Origin: Streptomyces vietnamensis
GTDB taxonomy: Bacteria; Actinomycetota; Actinomycetes; Streptomycetales; Streptomycetaceae
Length of the DNA stretch: 64,000 bases
Direction of reading: 5' to 3'
Assembly: GCF_000830005.1 (NCBI RefSeq)
Contig: NZ_CP010407.1
Span: 6,956,001-7,020,000, forward strand
Part shown: piece by piece, positions 7,483 to 14,460 of the stretch
How the letters are laid out: every line of letters starts with the position of its first letter
How positions within the stretch are numbered: position 1 is the first letter of the stretch
Translations under genes and position numbers: made by a program
Notes under the pieces: generated by a model
The model's input: only the letters and a program-made list of their open reading frames with translations
The model's database searches: none
What the model was told of the DNA's origin: nothing

Positions 7483-8225
7483 CCGCCGTACGCGTACGGG
7501 GACTGCGCCGGGTCTTCGGTGACCGCGCCGTCATCGACGGCCTCGACCTCACCATCGGGCGCGGCGAGTTCGTGGCCCTGCTCGGTGCGAGCGGCAGCGG
7601 CAAGACCACCCTGCTGCGCATCCTCGGCGCCCTCGACGGAGCCGACGCGGGAGAGGCCCTCGTGCCCGCCGCCCGCACCATCGTCTTCCAGGAGCCCCGG
7701 CTCATCCCCTCGAAGAAGGTCCTCGCCAACGTCACCGTCGGGCTGCCGCGCGGCGCGGAAACCCGGGCGACCGGGCTGCGGGCGCTCGCCGAGGTCGGTC
7801 TTGAGCGGCACGCCGACGCCTGGCCGGCGACCCTCTCCGGCGGCGAGGCCCAGCGCGTCGCCCTGGCCAGGGCGCTGGTCCGTGAGCCCGAACTCCTGCT
7901 GCTCGACGAGCCGTTCGCCGCGCTCGACGCGCTGACCCGGCTCCGCATGCAGGACCTGGTCGGCGAACTCCGCCGGATCCACCGGCCGGCCGTCCTGCTC
8001 GTCACCCACGACGTCGACGAGGCCGTACGCCTCGCCGACCGGGTCGCCGTACTGCGCGACGGCCGGCTCGTCACCGACGAACCCGTGACCGTCCCCGGCC
8101 CCCGCGACCCCGGCGACCCGGCCTTCGTGGCCCTGCGCCGCCGCCTCCTCGCCGACCTCGGCGTCCACACCTCCACGGACAATCCCGTCCCCGCATCCGT
8201 CCCCCTCGAAGGAGCCTCCGCATGA
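7479..8225 (+). CDS. ssuB: Sulfonate ABC transporter ATP-binding protein
   Basis: This 248-aa ATPase has Walker A GASGSGKTT (about 36-44), a Q-loop at VFQEPRLIP (about 69-77), signature LSGGEAQ (119-125), Walker B ELLLLDEP (138-145) and a switch His in VTHDVDE. The Q-loop spacing and length match the SsuB/TauB family. The ATG at 7479 lies inside the permease stop overlap (ATGA), and the gene ends in another ATGA overlap with the next gene. Confidence 0.92.
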   Translation: MTAVRVRGLRRVFGDRAVIDGLDLTIGRGEFVALLGASGSGKTTLLRILGALDGADAGEALVPAARTIVFQEPRLIPSKKVLANVTVGLPRGAETRATGLRALAEVGLERHADAWPATLSGGEAQRVALARALVREPELLLLDEPFAALDALTRLRMQDLVGELRRIHRPAVLLVTHDVDEAVRLADRVAVLRDGRLVTDEPVTVPGPRDPGDPAFVALRRRLLADLGVHTSTDNPVPASVPLEGASA

Positions 8226-9085
8226 CCGTCGTCATCGGCGTCCACCGCAGCAACCCGTCCCTCTACCACCTCTCCCGCCTCGGCTACGCGGAGGAGGAGC
8301 TCGCCGCCCTCGGCGAGACCGTGAGCTGGCACCCGTACACCGACGGGGTCCGCACCGGCGCCCATCTCGCCGACGGCACCATCGACTTCGGCGGCACCGG
8401 CTCCACCCCGCCGGTCACCGCGCAGGCCGCCGGTCACGACATCGTCTACACGGCCGTCTCCGCGCCCCGCCCCGACCACGGCGCCCTCCTCGTCCCCGAG
8501 GACAGCCCGGTCCGCACCGTCGCCGACCTCAAGGGCGGCACCGTCCACCTCGCCGTCGGCTCCTGGCAGACGCACCTCGTCGCCAAGGCCCTGGACGACG
8601 CCGGACTCTCGTACGCCACCGACATCACCCCCGTACGCGGCGACTCCGGCAGCGAGGCGAAGCTCCGCGCCGGCGAGATCACCGCCTGGGTCGCGCAGGG
8701 CGCCGAACTCGCCGCCGCCCGCCGCACCGGCGGCCTGCGCGTCCTGATCCCCACCGGCGAGGTCATCAGCGACCGGTCCGTCTTCTTCACCCGCCGCGAC
8801 CTGGCCGAGCAGCGGCCCGAGCTCGTCGAGGCGCTCACCCGCGCGCTGCGGAGGGCCGACGAGTGGGCTGCCGCGCACCCGCGCGAGGCCGCCGAGATCG
8901 CCGCCGCCGACCAGGGCGGCACGGTCGAGGACTGGGAGACCGCGCTCAAGGCCCTGCCCTGGACCATCGAGGAGGTCACGGAGGAGTTCATCGCCGAGCA
9001 GCAGCAGGCCGCCGACATCTTCCACCGCACCGGCTTCGTCGACCGCGCGATCACCGTCGCCGACGCCCTGCCCCGGAAGGCCTGA
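8222..9085 (+). CDS. SsuA-like binding-protein-fold protein without signal peptide
   Basis: This 287-aa protein has the SsuA/THI5-like fold (GTIDFGGTGSTPPV, DLKGGTVHLAVGSWQTHL, a RPELVEALTRALRRADEW helix). It begins directly with a beta strand (MTVVIGVHR) and has no signal sequence, lipobox or Cys residue. It therefore does not share the DszB active site seen at 4438-5463. It may be a second binding protein whose export is not obvious, or a cytoplasmic member with an intracellular role. It is coupled to ssuB by ATGA and is followed three bases later by the monooxygenase gene. Its exact function is not known. Confidence 0.7.
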   Translation: MTVVIGVHRSNPSLYHLSRLGYAEEELAALGETVSWHPYTDGVRTGAHLADGTIDFGGTGSTPPVTAQAAGHDIVYTAVSAPRPDHGALLVPEDSPVRTVADLKGGTVHLAVGSWQTHLVAKALDDAGLSYATDITPVRGDSGSEAKLRAGEITAWVAQGAELAAARRTGGLRVLIPTGEVISDRSVFFTRRDLAEQRPELVEALTRALRRADEWAAAHPREAAEIAAADQGGTVEDWETALKALPWTIEEVTEEFIAEQQQAADIFHRTGFVDRAITVADALPRKA

Positions 9086-9088
9086 CCG

Positions 9089-10171
9089 ATGACGAACCCG
9101 GCCCCCGAGGTCCTCTGGTACATCATCCCGCGCGAAGGCGCCTACCCGTGGGAGCCGGAGGGCCGCCGCCCCGTCGACCTCGGCTATCTCACCCAGCTCG
9201 CCGGGACGGTCGAACGCCTCGGCTTCACCGGCGCGCTGCTCGCCACCGACCTGTACGACGTGTGGCCGCTCGGCTCCGCGCTCGCGGCCTCCACCAGCAC
9301 CCGCTTCAAGCCGCTGCTCGCCGTCCACCCGGGGCTGATCTCACCCACCCTGCTGGCCAAGATGGCGCTGAGCTTCGACAACCTCTTCGGCGGCCGGCTC
9401 CGGTTCAACGTCGTCAACGGATCGACGAACTCCCTGCGGGAGTACGGCCTGCACGTCGAGCACGACGAGCGGTACGAACTCAGTGCCGAGTACTGGTCGA
9501 TCGTCAAGCGGCTCACGGCCGGCGAGGTCTTCGACCACAAGGGGAGGTTCTACGACCTCAAGGGCGCCGGAGCCTCCTTCCGCGACCTGCGCCCCGTCCA
9601 GGCGCCGCACGTCCCGCTCTGGTTCGGCGGTTCCTCGGAGCCCGGCATCGAGATGGCCGCCGAGCACGTCGACGTCTACCTCACCTGGGGCGAACCCCCG
9701 CACCTGCTGAAGGAGAAGCTGGACCACGTCCGGGCCCGGGCCGCCGCCCACGGGCGGACCCTCCGCATCGGCCTCCGCCTCCACCTCATCGTCCGCGACA
9801 CCGAGGACGAGGCCTGGGCCGCGGCCGACCGGCTCCTGGACGTCACCAGCGAGGCGACGTACGCCCGGCAGCTCGGGGAGCGCGCGGGCGAGGACGGCGT
9901 CGGCTGGCAGCGCCAGTTCCGCCAGCACGGCGGCAGGGTCCCGGCCCGGGCCCGCGAGCTGGAGACCCACCCGAACCTGTGGCCCGGCATGAGCCTGTTC
10001 CGCCCCGGGCCCGGCACGGCCGTCGTCGGCTCCACGACCCAGGTCGTGGAGCGCCTCAAGGAGTACCAGGACCTGGGAGTGGACACGTTCATCCTGTCCG
10101 GGAACCCGCTCCTGGAGGAGGCGTACCGGGTGGCCGAAACGGTGCTCCCGGCCCTGGGCGTCACCCACTGA
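9089..10171 (+). CDS. ssuD: FMNH2-dependent alkanesulfonate-type monooxygenase (LLM family)
   Basis: This 360-aa protein is a bacterial luciferase-like flavin monooxygenase close to SsuD. Segments such as EVLWYIIPREGAYPW near the start, LRFNVVNGSTNSLREYG, PLWFGGSSEPGIEMAAEHVDVYLTWGEPP and a C-terminal GVDTFILSGNPLLEEAYRVAE are characteristic. SsuD releases sulfite and an aldehyde from alkanesulfonates using reduced FMN from a separate reductase. No flavin reductase gene is visible nearby. Together with a DszB-like desulfinase it could alternatively act like DszA and give a sulfinate. It overlaps the convergent downstream gene by 11 bases. Confidence 0.88.
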   Translation: MTNPAPEVLWYIIPREGAYPWEPEGRRPVDLGYLTQLAGTVERLGFTGALLATDLYDVWPLGSALAASTSTRFKPLLAVHPGLISPTLLAKMALSFDNLFGGRLRFNVVNGSTNSLREYGLHVEHDERYELSAEYWSIVKRLTAGEVFDHKGRFYDLKGAGASFRDLRPVQAPHVPLWFGGSSEPGIEMAAEHVDVYLTWGEPPHLLKEKLDHVRARAAAHGRTLRIGLRLHLIVRDTEDEAWAAADRLLDVTSEATYARQLGERAGEDGVGWQRQFRQHGGRVPARARELETHPNLWPGMSLFRPGPGTAVVGSTTQVVERLKEYQDLGVDTFILSGNPLLEEAYRVAETVLPALGVTH

Positions 10172-11057
10172 GGTCGAACACGCCCCACTCCGTGAACGGC
10201 TCGGCCTGGACGTAGACCCTGCTCCCTCGCCCGACGACCCGCCGCCGGCCGAGGGGAGCACCGTCGGACGAGGTGAGCACGCCGGTCCCGCCCACCTCGA
10301 CCGAGGTCTCGGTGAGCCCTCCGTACACGATCCGGTCCCGCTCCTCGCCGTAACCGCCGACGAAGGCGACCCACCCCTCGTGGACGGCGACCGCATGGGC
10401 ACCCCGCACGGTGTTGGACCGCACCTTCATGGGCAGGCCCGGCCTGATCTCGAGCAGCGGGAAGTCGGTGTAGGGGCAGGCCCAGGCGACGGCGCCGGAC
10501 ACGTTCAGGGCGTAGCAGTCCATGATCCATCCGGCGCCGGGGACATCCTCGGACGCCCAGCGGAGCTGCCCCGTGGCGCTCCAGCGGCGGATGCCGTCCG
10601 GGTTCTCGTCGAAGTGCCCGACCCAGAGTTCGCCGGCCTCGTCGACGAGCATGTGCTCGATCGCGTCCCCGACGGTGAAGGAGGTGGTCTCGCGGCCGCG
10701 TACGTCGAAGACCTGCACTTGAGGCCCCTTGTCGCCCCGGCGGGCGCGGGACGAGGCGAGGACGAACCCGCCGTCCGGCAAGCGGTCCAGGTGCGGCCAC
10801 CGTGTGCGTACGCCGCTCAGGTCGGTGATTTCCACGGCACCGCCGTCGTGGACGGAGACCACGACCGCGTCGAAGGGACGCGGGTCACGCCCGGCCTTCG
10901 AGGGGTGCTCCGCGAGCAGCCGGTGGGCGGTGCCGGAGACGTCGACGGTGCTGGTCAGGACGTGCCGGCCGTGGTGGGCGCGGGGCAGGCGGGCGTAGGG
11001 CGCGAGGGCGGTCTTCTGCACGACCGCGATCCTCGTCGGGGGCGGGCCCGGTGGCAA
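10161..11057 (-). CDS. Hypothetical protein, probable beta-propeller
   Basis: This 298-aa soluble protein has repeated segments alternating short beta strands with Gly/Asp turns (DGGFVLASSRAR, VQVFDVRGRET, GELWVGHFDENPDGIRRW, GWVAFVGGYGEE). That pattern suggests a six- or seven-bladed propeller. It has no signal peptide. Similar proteins are widespread in Streptomyces without assigned function. It converges on ssuD with an 11-base overlap and is divergent from the wbl gene. I do not recognise a catalytic motif. Confidence 0.7.
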   Translation of the reverse strand: MPPGPPPTRIAVVQKTALAPYARLPRAHHGRHVLTSTVDVSGTAHRLLAEHPSKAGRDPRPFDAVVVSVHDGGAVEITDLSGVRTRWPHLDRLPDGGFVLASSRARRGDKGPQVQVFDVRGRETTSFTVGDAIEHMLVDEAGELWVGHFDENPDGIRRWSATGQLRWASEDVPGAGWIMDCYALNVSGAVAWACPYTDFPLLEIRPGLPMKVRSNTVRGAHAVAVHEGWVAFVGGYGEERDRIVYGGLTETSVEVGGTGVLTSSDGAPLGRRRVVGRGSRVYVQAEPFTEWGVFDLSG

Positions 11058-11126
11058 AGCCTTTCGGCGCGCCGCATTGATCGAACGTTGATGGCGCGTT
11101 TACGGCCCCTCGGCAAGGTGTACGGC

Positions 11127-11384
11127 ATGCAGACCTACACGACCGTACTGACCGCACCGGAGCCCGACATGAGCTGGCGCGAGAACGCCCTGTGCGCCCA
11201 GGCCGGGCCGGAGTTCTTCTTCCCGGCCCCGGGGTCCTCGACGCGCGAGGCCAAGCAGCTGTGCGGGGCGTGCGAGGGGCGCCTGGCGTGCCTGGAGTAC
11301 GCGCTGACCCACGACGAGCGGTTCGGGGTCTGGGGCGGGCTCTCCGAGAAGGAGCGGGGGCGGCTCAAGCGGCAGGGCCGCTGA
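11127..11384 (+). CDS. WhiB-like (Wbl) iron-sulfur regulatory protein
   Basis: This 85-aa protein has the WhiB signature: Cys 23, Cys 46, Cys 49 and Cys 55 (C-x22-C-x2-C-x5-C) for a 4Fe-4S cluster, the turn GVWGG at 67-71, and a basic C-terminal tail. Wbl proteins bind the principal sigma factor or DNA and respond to redox or NO. I chose the ATG at 11127; an upstream in-frame ATG at 11091 would add 12 residues. A terminator stem covers its last codons. It does not match WhiB, WhiD or WblC closely enough for a specific name. Confidence 0.92.
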   Translation: MQTYTTVLTAPEPDMSWRENALCAQAGPEFFFPAPGSSTREAKQLCGACEGRLACLEYALTHDERFGVWGGLSEKERGRLKRQGR

Positions 11385-11394
11385 GCCGCCCCCG
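11355..11394 (+). terminator. Terminator stem overlapping the wbl stop codon
   Basis: CGGGGGCGGCTCA (11355-11367) pairs perfectly with TGAGCCGCCCCCG (11382-11394). The right arm begins with the wbl stop codon itself, so the left arm is coding. It lies between convergent wbl and desaturase genes and may serve both strands; there is no T-run. Confidence 0.7.
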
Positions 11395-11408
11395 CGAGGA
11401 CCGGTGCC

Positions 11409-12383
11409 TCAGCCGGCCGCGCGCGCGGCCATCCGCGCCTTGCGGGCGGCGAGCTTCTCGTCGAACTTGCTGGCCTCGCTGTCCAGGCCGTTCATGTAGA
11501 GCCCCAGCTCCTCCTGGGCACGCAGGCCGTCCGGGCCGAGGCCCTCGATCTGGAGGACCTTGAGGAAGCGCAGGACGGGCTGGAGGACGTCGTCGTGGTG
11601 GATGCGCATGTTGTAGATCTCGCCGATCGCCATCTGCGCGGCCGCCCGCTCGAAGCCCGGCATGCCGTGTCCGGGCATCCGGAAGTTGACCACGACGTCC
11701 CGCACGGCCTGCATGGTCAGGTCGGGGGCGAGCTCGAAGGCCGCGCCCAGCAGGTTGCGGTAGAAGACCATGTGCAGGTTCTCGTCGGTCGCGATGCGCG
11801 CGAGCATCCGGTCGCAGACCGGGTCGCCGGACTGGTGGCCGGTGTTGCGGTGCGAGATGCGGGTGGCGAGCTCCTGGAAGGCCACGTACGCGACGGAGTG
11901 CAGCATCGAGTGCCGGTTGTCGGACTCGAAGCCCTCGCTCATGTGCGCCATCCGGAACTGCTCCAGCTTGTCCGGGTCGACGGCGCGCGAGGCGAGCAGG
12001 TAGTCGCGCATCACGATGCCGTGCCGGCCCTCCTCGGCGGTCCAGCGGTGCACCCAGGTGCCCCAGGCGCCGTCGCGGCCGAAGAGGCTGGCGATCTCGT
12101 GGTGGTAGCTCGGGAGGTTGTCCTCGGTGAGCAGGTTGACGACGAGGGCGATCTTGCCGATCTCGGTGACCTTGGACTGCGACGGGTCCCAGGCCTCGCC
12201 GTCCTCGAAGAAGCCGGGGAAGTTCCGGGCGTCGGACCACGGCACGTACTCGTGCGGCATCCAGTCCTTGGTGACCTTGAGGTGCCGGTTGAGCTCCTTC
12301 TCCACGACCTCTTCGAGCGCGTAGAGCAGCCGTGCGTCGGTCCACCCTGCCGAGCTGCCGAGGGGGGGAGAGGTGAGCGTCAC
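11409..12383 (-). CDS. Acyl-ACP desaturase (soluble diiron)
   Basis: This 324-aa protein belongs to the soluble acyl-ACP desaturase family, which inserts a cis double bond into a protein-bound fatty acid. The six diiron ligands can be placed: Glu 87 (LTEDNL), Glu 118 and His 121 (EEGRH), Glu 171 (FQEL), and Glu 201 and His 204 (DENLH). No transmembrane segment is present. It faces the wbl gene and carries its own promoter region with TACG-N4-CGTA inverted repeats (12421-12450), so it is probably regulated by a TetR-type lipid sensor encoded elsewhere. An electron donor is not encoded nearby. Confidence 0.93.
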   Translation of the reverse strand: MTLTSPPLGSSAGWTDARLLYALEEVVEKELNRHLKVTKDWMPHEYVPWSDARNFPGFFEDGEAWDPSQSKVTEIGKIALVVNLLTEDNLPSYHHEIASLFGRDGAWGTWVHRWTAEEGRHGIVMRDYLLASRAVDPDKLEQFRMAHMSEGFESDNRHSMLHSVAYVAFQELATRISHRNTGHQSGDPVCDRMLARIATDENLHMVFYRNLLGAAFELAPDLTMQAVRDVVVNFRMPGHGMPGFERAAAQMAIGEIYNMRIHHDDVLQPVLRFLKVLQIEGLGPDGLRAQEELGLYMNGLDSEASKFDEKLAARKARMAARAAG

Positions 12384-12420
12384 GGGGAACTCCTGGGGAC
12401 GGAGAAGGGCATACGGGATT

Positions 12421-12450
12421 ACCTACGGATTCGTAGGTTACGAGACCGTA
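12421..12450. promoter_or_regulatory. Tandem inverted repeats upstream of the desaturase gene
   Basis: ACCTACG-GATT-CGTAGGT (12421-12438) is a perfect seven-base inverted repeat. TACG-AGAC-CGTA follows immediately (12439-12450), giving two TACG-N4-CGTA cores 15 bases apart; a further CGTA half-site lies at 12462-12465. They are 38-67 bases upstream of the desaturase start, over the likely promoter. TetR-family lipid regulators use such sites. The cognate protein is not in the immediate neighbourhood. Confidence 0.6.
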
Positions 12451-12610
12451 GGTTAAGCCTCCGTAAGAGCGTCGGCCAAGCCCGTCCCGGCGATGTCCGG
12501 TTACGTTCCGTTATGTGTGCTGCTCCGGCGGGGTGCCGGAGACGCAGGTCACGTCCGGGTCGGCGGTCACCGGCCAAGCGGTCGATTACGCAGCGCAGAT
12601 GCCCGGCCGC

Positions 12611-12847
12611 TCAGAGCAGGTGGTCGGCGGCGCCCGCCTTCACCGCGGCGATCAACGCCCGCAGCGCCTCCACGGAGTCGCTGACGTACTCGCCGGGGGA
12701 GAGCGTCGACCCGATGTAGGCCCGGCCGGAGTCGTCGAGGCCGAAGCGGAAGCAGTTGGCGCCCTCGCTGCAGAAGGCCTCGTTCCAGTCGATCGCGACG
12801 GCGGTGGGGGCGGACGGGGCGGTGGGGGTGTCGGTCGTGACGTTCAT
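12611..12847 (-). CDS. DUF397 small protein
   Basis: This 78-aa protein has the DUF397 core (FCSEGANCFRFGLD followed by GRAYIGST and a late VSDSVEALRALIAAVKAG). DUF397 proteins are paired with XRE-DUF5753 regulators in many copies per Streptomyces genome, as in the whiJ locus, where the small protein is thought to act with the regulator. Here it follows the regulator gene by 13 bases on the same strand. It has no catalytic motif. Confidence 0.85.
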   Translation of the reverse strand: MNVTTDTPTAPSAPTAVAIDWNEAFCSEGANCFRFGLDDSGRAYIGSTLSPGEYVSDSVEALRALIAAVKAGAADHLL

Positions 12848-12860
12848 GGTGTGGGGCCCT

Positions 12861-13712
12861 TCACAGATCCTGGGATATGGCGCGGACGAACGCGCGTGAT
12901 TCGGTCGCGGACAGCGCGAGCCCGCGCAGTCGGTCCAGCAGGCCGCGGTACCGACGCAGTTGCATGTCGGTGTTGAGCAGGAGCGAGCCGTGGGAGGAGT
13001 CGAGCTGCACGGTGTCGAGCTGCGGCACCGGCGCGGCTACGTAGGTGAACGACTGGCCCGCCCCGGGGAAACCCCCCGCGGCGAAAGGGATCACGCGTAC
13101 GGAGACGGTGTCCCGCTCGGTGTGGTTCAGGATGTGCTCCAGCTGGGCCCGCGCGACCTTCGGTCCGCCGAACTGCATGCGCAGCGCCGCCTCGTGGATC
13201 ACGGCCTCGTAGGGCACCGGCCGGTCCCGGTCCAGGATCTCCTGGCGGCGCAGCCGCAGGGCGAGCCGGGCCTCCAGGTCGGGTCCCGGCAGTGGGGGCA
13301 CGGCGGTGTCGAAGACCGCCCGGGCATGCTCCTCGGTCTGCAGGAGGCCGGGGATGTGGGTGGTGACGGAGGTGGTCAACTCCGAGGCGTGGAACTCCAG
13401 TTCGGCGATGTCGAGGAGTGCGGGCGGCAGCAGTCCGCGGTGCTCCTCCCACCAGCCCCGGTCCCGCTCGTGGGCCATGCCGGCGAGGAGGTCGACGAGT
13501 CCGGTGTCCGGGCAGCCGTAGTTGAAGGCGAGGGTGCGGACGCGTTCGGCGCTGATCCCGAAGCGGCCCGACTCGATGTTCGGGATGCGGGTGCGGTCGA
13601 CGCCCAGGAGGGCGGCGGCCTGCTGGGCCGACATCCCCGACTGTTCGCGCAGTCTGCGCAGTTCGCTCCCGAGGCGCTGCTGTCGCGCGGTCGGGCTGCT
13701 CCTGGGTGGCAC
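12861..13712 (-). CDS. WhiJ-like XRE regulator with DUF5753
   Basis: This 283-aa protein has an N-terminal Cro/C1-type helix-turn-helix (about residues 12-65; MSAQQAAALLGVDRTRIPNIESG) and a C-terminal DUF5753 domain (LLQTEEHARAVF, RLRRQEIL, VIHEAALRMQFGG). The GTG at 13712 is preceded by AAGGGAG; the longer frame to 13844 crosses the intergenic palindrome. With the DUF397 gene and the divergent ATPase-like gene it forms the triad known from whiJ and abaA regions, which affects development and antibiotic production. Its DNA target is probably the local inverted repeat. Confidence 0.87.
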   Translation of the reverse strand: MPPRSSPTARQQRLGSELRRLREQSGMSAQQAAALLGVDRTRIPNIESGRFGISAERVRTLAFNYGCPDTGLVDLLAGMAHERDRGWWEEHRGLLPPALLDIAELEFHASELTTSVTTHIPGLLQTEEHARAVFDTAVPPLPGPDLEARLALRLRRQEILDRDRPVPYEAVIHEAALRMQFGGPKVARAQLEHILNHTERDTVSVRVIPFAAGGFPGAGQSFTYVAAPVPQLDTVQLDSSHGSLLLNTDMQLRRYRGLLDRLRGLALSATESRAFVRAISQDL

Positions 13713-13816
13713 GCTCGATCTCCCTTTTGCTCCGTGACGCCGTGGCTCGGACCGGGCCGTCGTTTTGGCCGGAATGACACGACTACCCGCAAGTAGTAGC
13801 ACCGTGCTCCGGTCGT

Positions 13817-13835
13817 GCGCTACGGTCGGTAGCGC
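13817..13835. promoter_or_regulatory. Palindrome between WhiJ-like regulator and divergent ATPase gene
   Basis: GCGCTAC-GGTCG-GTAGCGC has perfect seven-base arms and lies in the divergent promoter region. CTACCCGCAAGTAG at 13784-13797 is a second, shorter symmetric element. The first is a good candidate operator for the adjacent XRE-DUF5753 protein. Confidence 0.5.
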
Positions 13836-13892
13836 AAGTCTCACACGGGGCTACCGTGCCCGTGTGCGTGTACCCCCCATGCACCAGGAAAT

Positions 13893-14366
13893 GTGAGCAA
13901 ACCGATGAAGGGCGCCCTGCGTTGCCTCCCGACCGCCGCCGCGGCCGGGCCCGTACCTCCCGCCACGGAGAACCTCAGCTACTCGATGCTGCTCCCGGGC
14001 GGCGCCTACTGCGCGAAACTCGCGCGCGAGGCGGTCCGCTCGCTCCTCACCGGGCACGGCCTCTCCCACCTCTGCGAGCCCGCCGTCCTCGCCGCCTCCG
14101 AACTCGTCGCCGCCGCCTATCGGTTCACCCCCGACCGGGAGATGATCCTGCGCGTCCGCTGGCAGTTCGAGGCCCTGCGGATCGTCCTCTACGACCAGCA
14201 TCCGGCCCATTCCTCGCCCCACGCGGCCGAGGAATGCCGCGACCGCCGCAGCCGCAGCATGTGGCTGCTGGCCGCGGCGGTCGACGAGCACGGCGGGGAC
14301 TGGGGACTCGCCCCCGTCCTCACCCCCGGCGGAGGCACCAAGTCCTGGGCGTTACTCCACCACTAG
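13893..14366 (+). CDS. ATP-binding (anti-sigma-like) protein with a TTA codon
   Basis: This 157-aa protein resembles the degenerate HATPase (RsbW-like) proteins that accompany WhiJ-type regulators. ACKLAREAVRSLL-like and VLAASELVAAAYRFT segments correspond to the N-box helix region, but the G1 and G2 glycine boxes are weak, so ATP binding is doubtful. The fourth codon from the end (14352-14354, in GCG-TTA-CTC) is TTA, the rare leucine codon read by the bldA tRNA, so full expression may be developmentally limited. The start may be GTG 13893 or ATG 13905; AGGA at 13886 does not decide clearly. It is divergent from the XRE regulator. Confidence 0.72.
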   Translation: MSKPMKGALRCLPTAAAAGPVPPATENLSYSMLLPGGAYCAKLAREAVRSLLTGHGLSHLCEPAVLAASELVAAAYRFTPDREMILRVRWQFEALRIVLYDQHPAHSSPHAAEECRDRRSRSMWLLAAAVDEHGGDWGLAPVLTPGGGTKSWALLHH

Positions 14367-14451
14367 ACCTTCTCCACCCTTAGTCCTCCTCCGCCACCGG
14401 TCCTCCTCCGCCACCGGTCCTTCTCCACCGCTGGTTCTTCTCCCTCGGCAG
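14367..14451. repeat. Five degenerate 17-bp tandem repeats
   Basis: Units start at 14367, 14384, 14401, 14418 and 14435. Units two and three are identical (TCCTCCTCCGCCACCGG); the others keep TCTCC and CC spacing. The array fills the gap between the convergent ATPase-like and ABC-F genes, beginning right after the TAG stop codon. Confidence 0.8.
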
Positions 14452-14460
14452 TCCTTCGGA

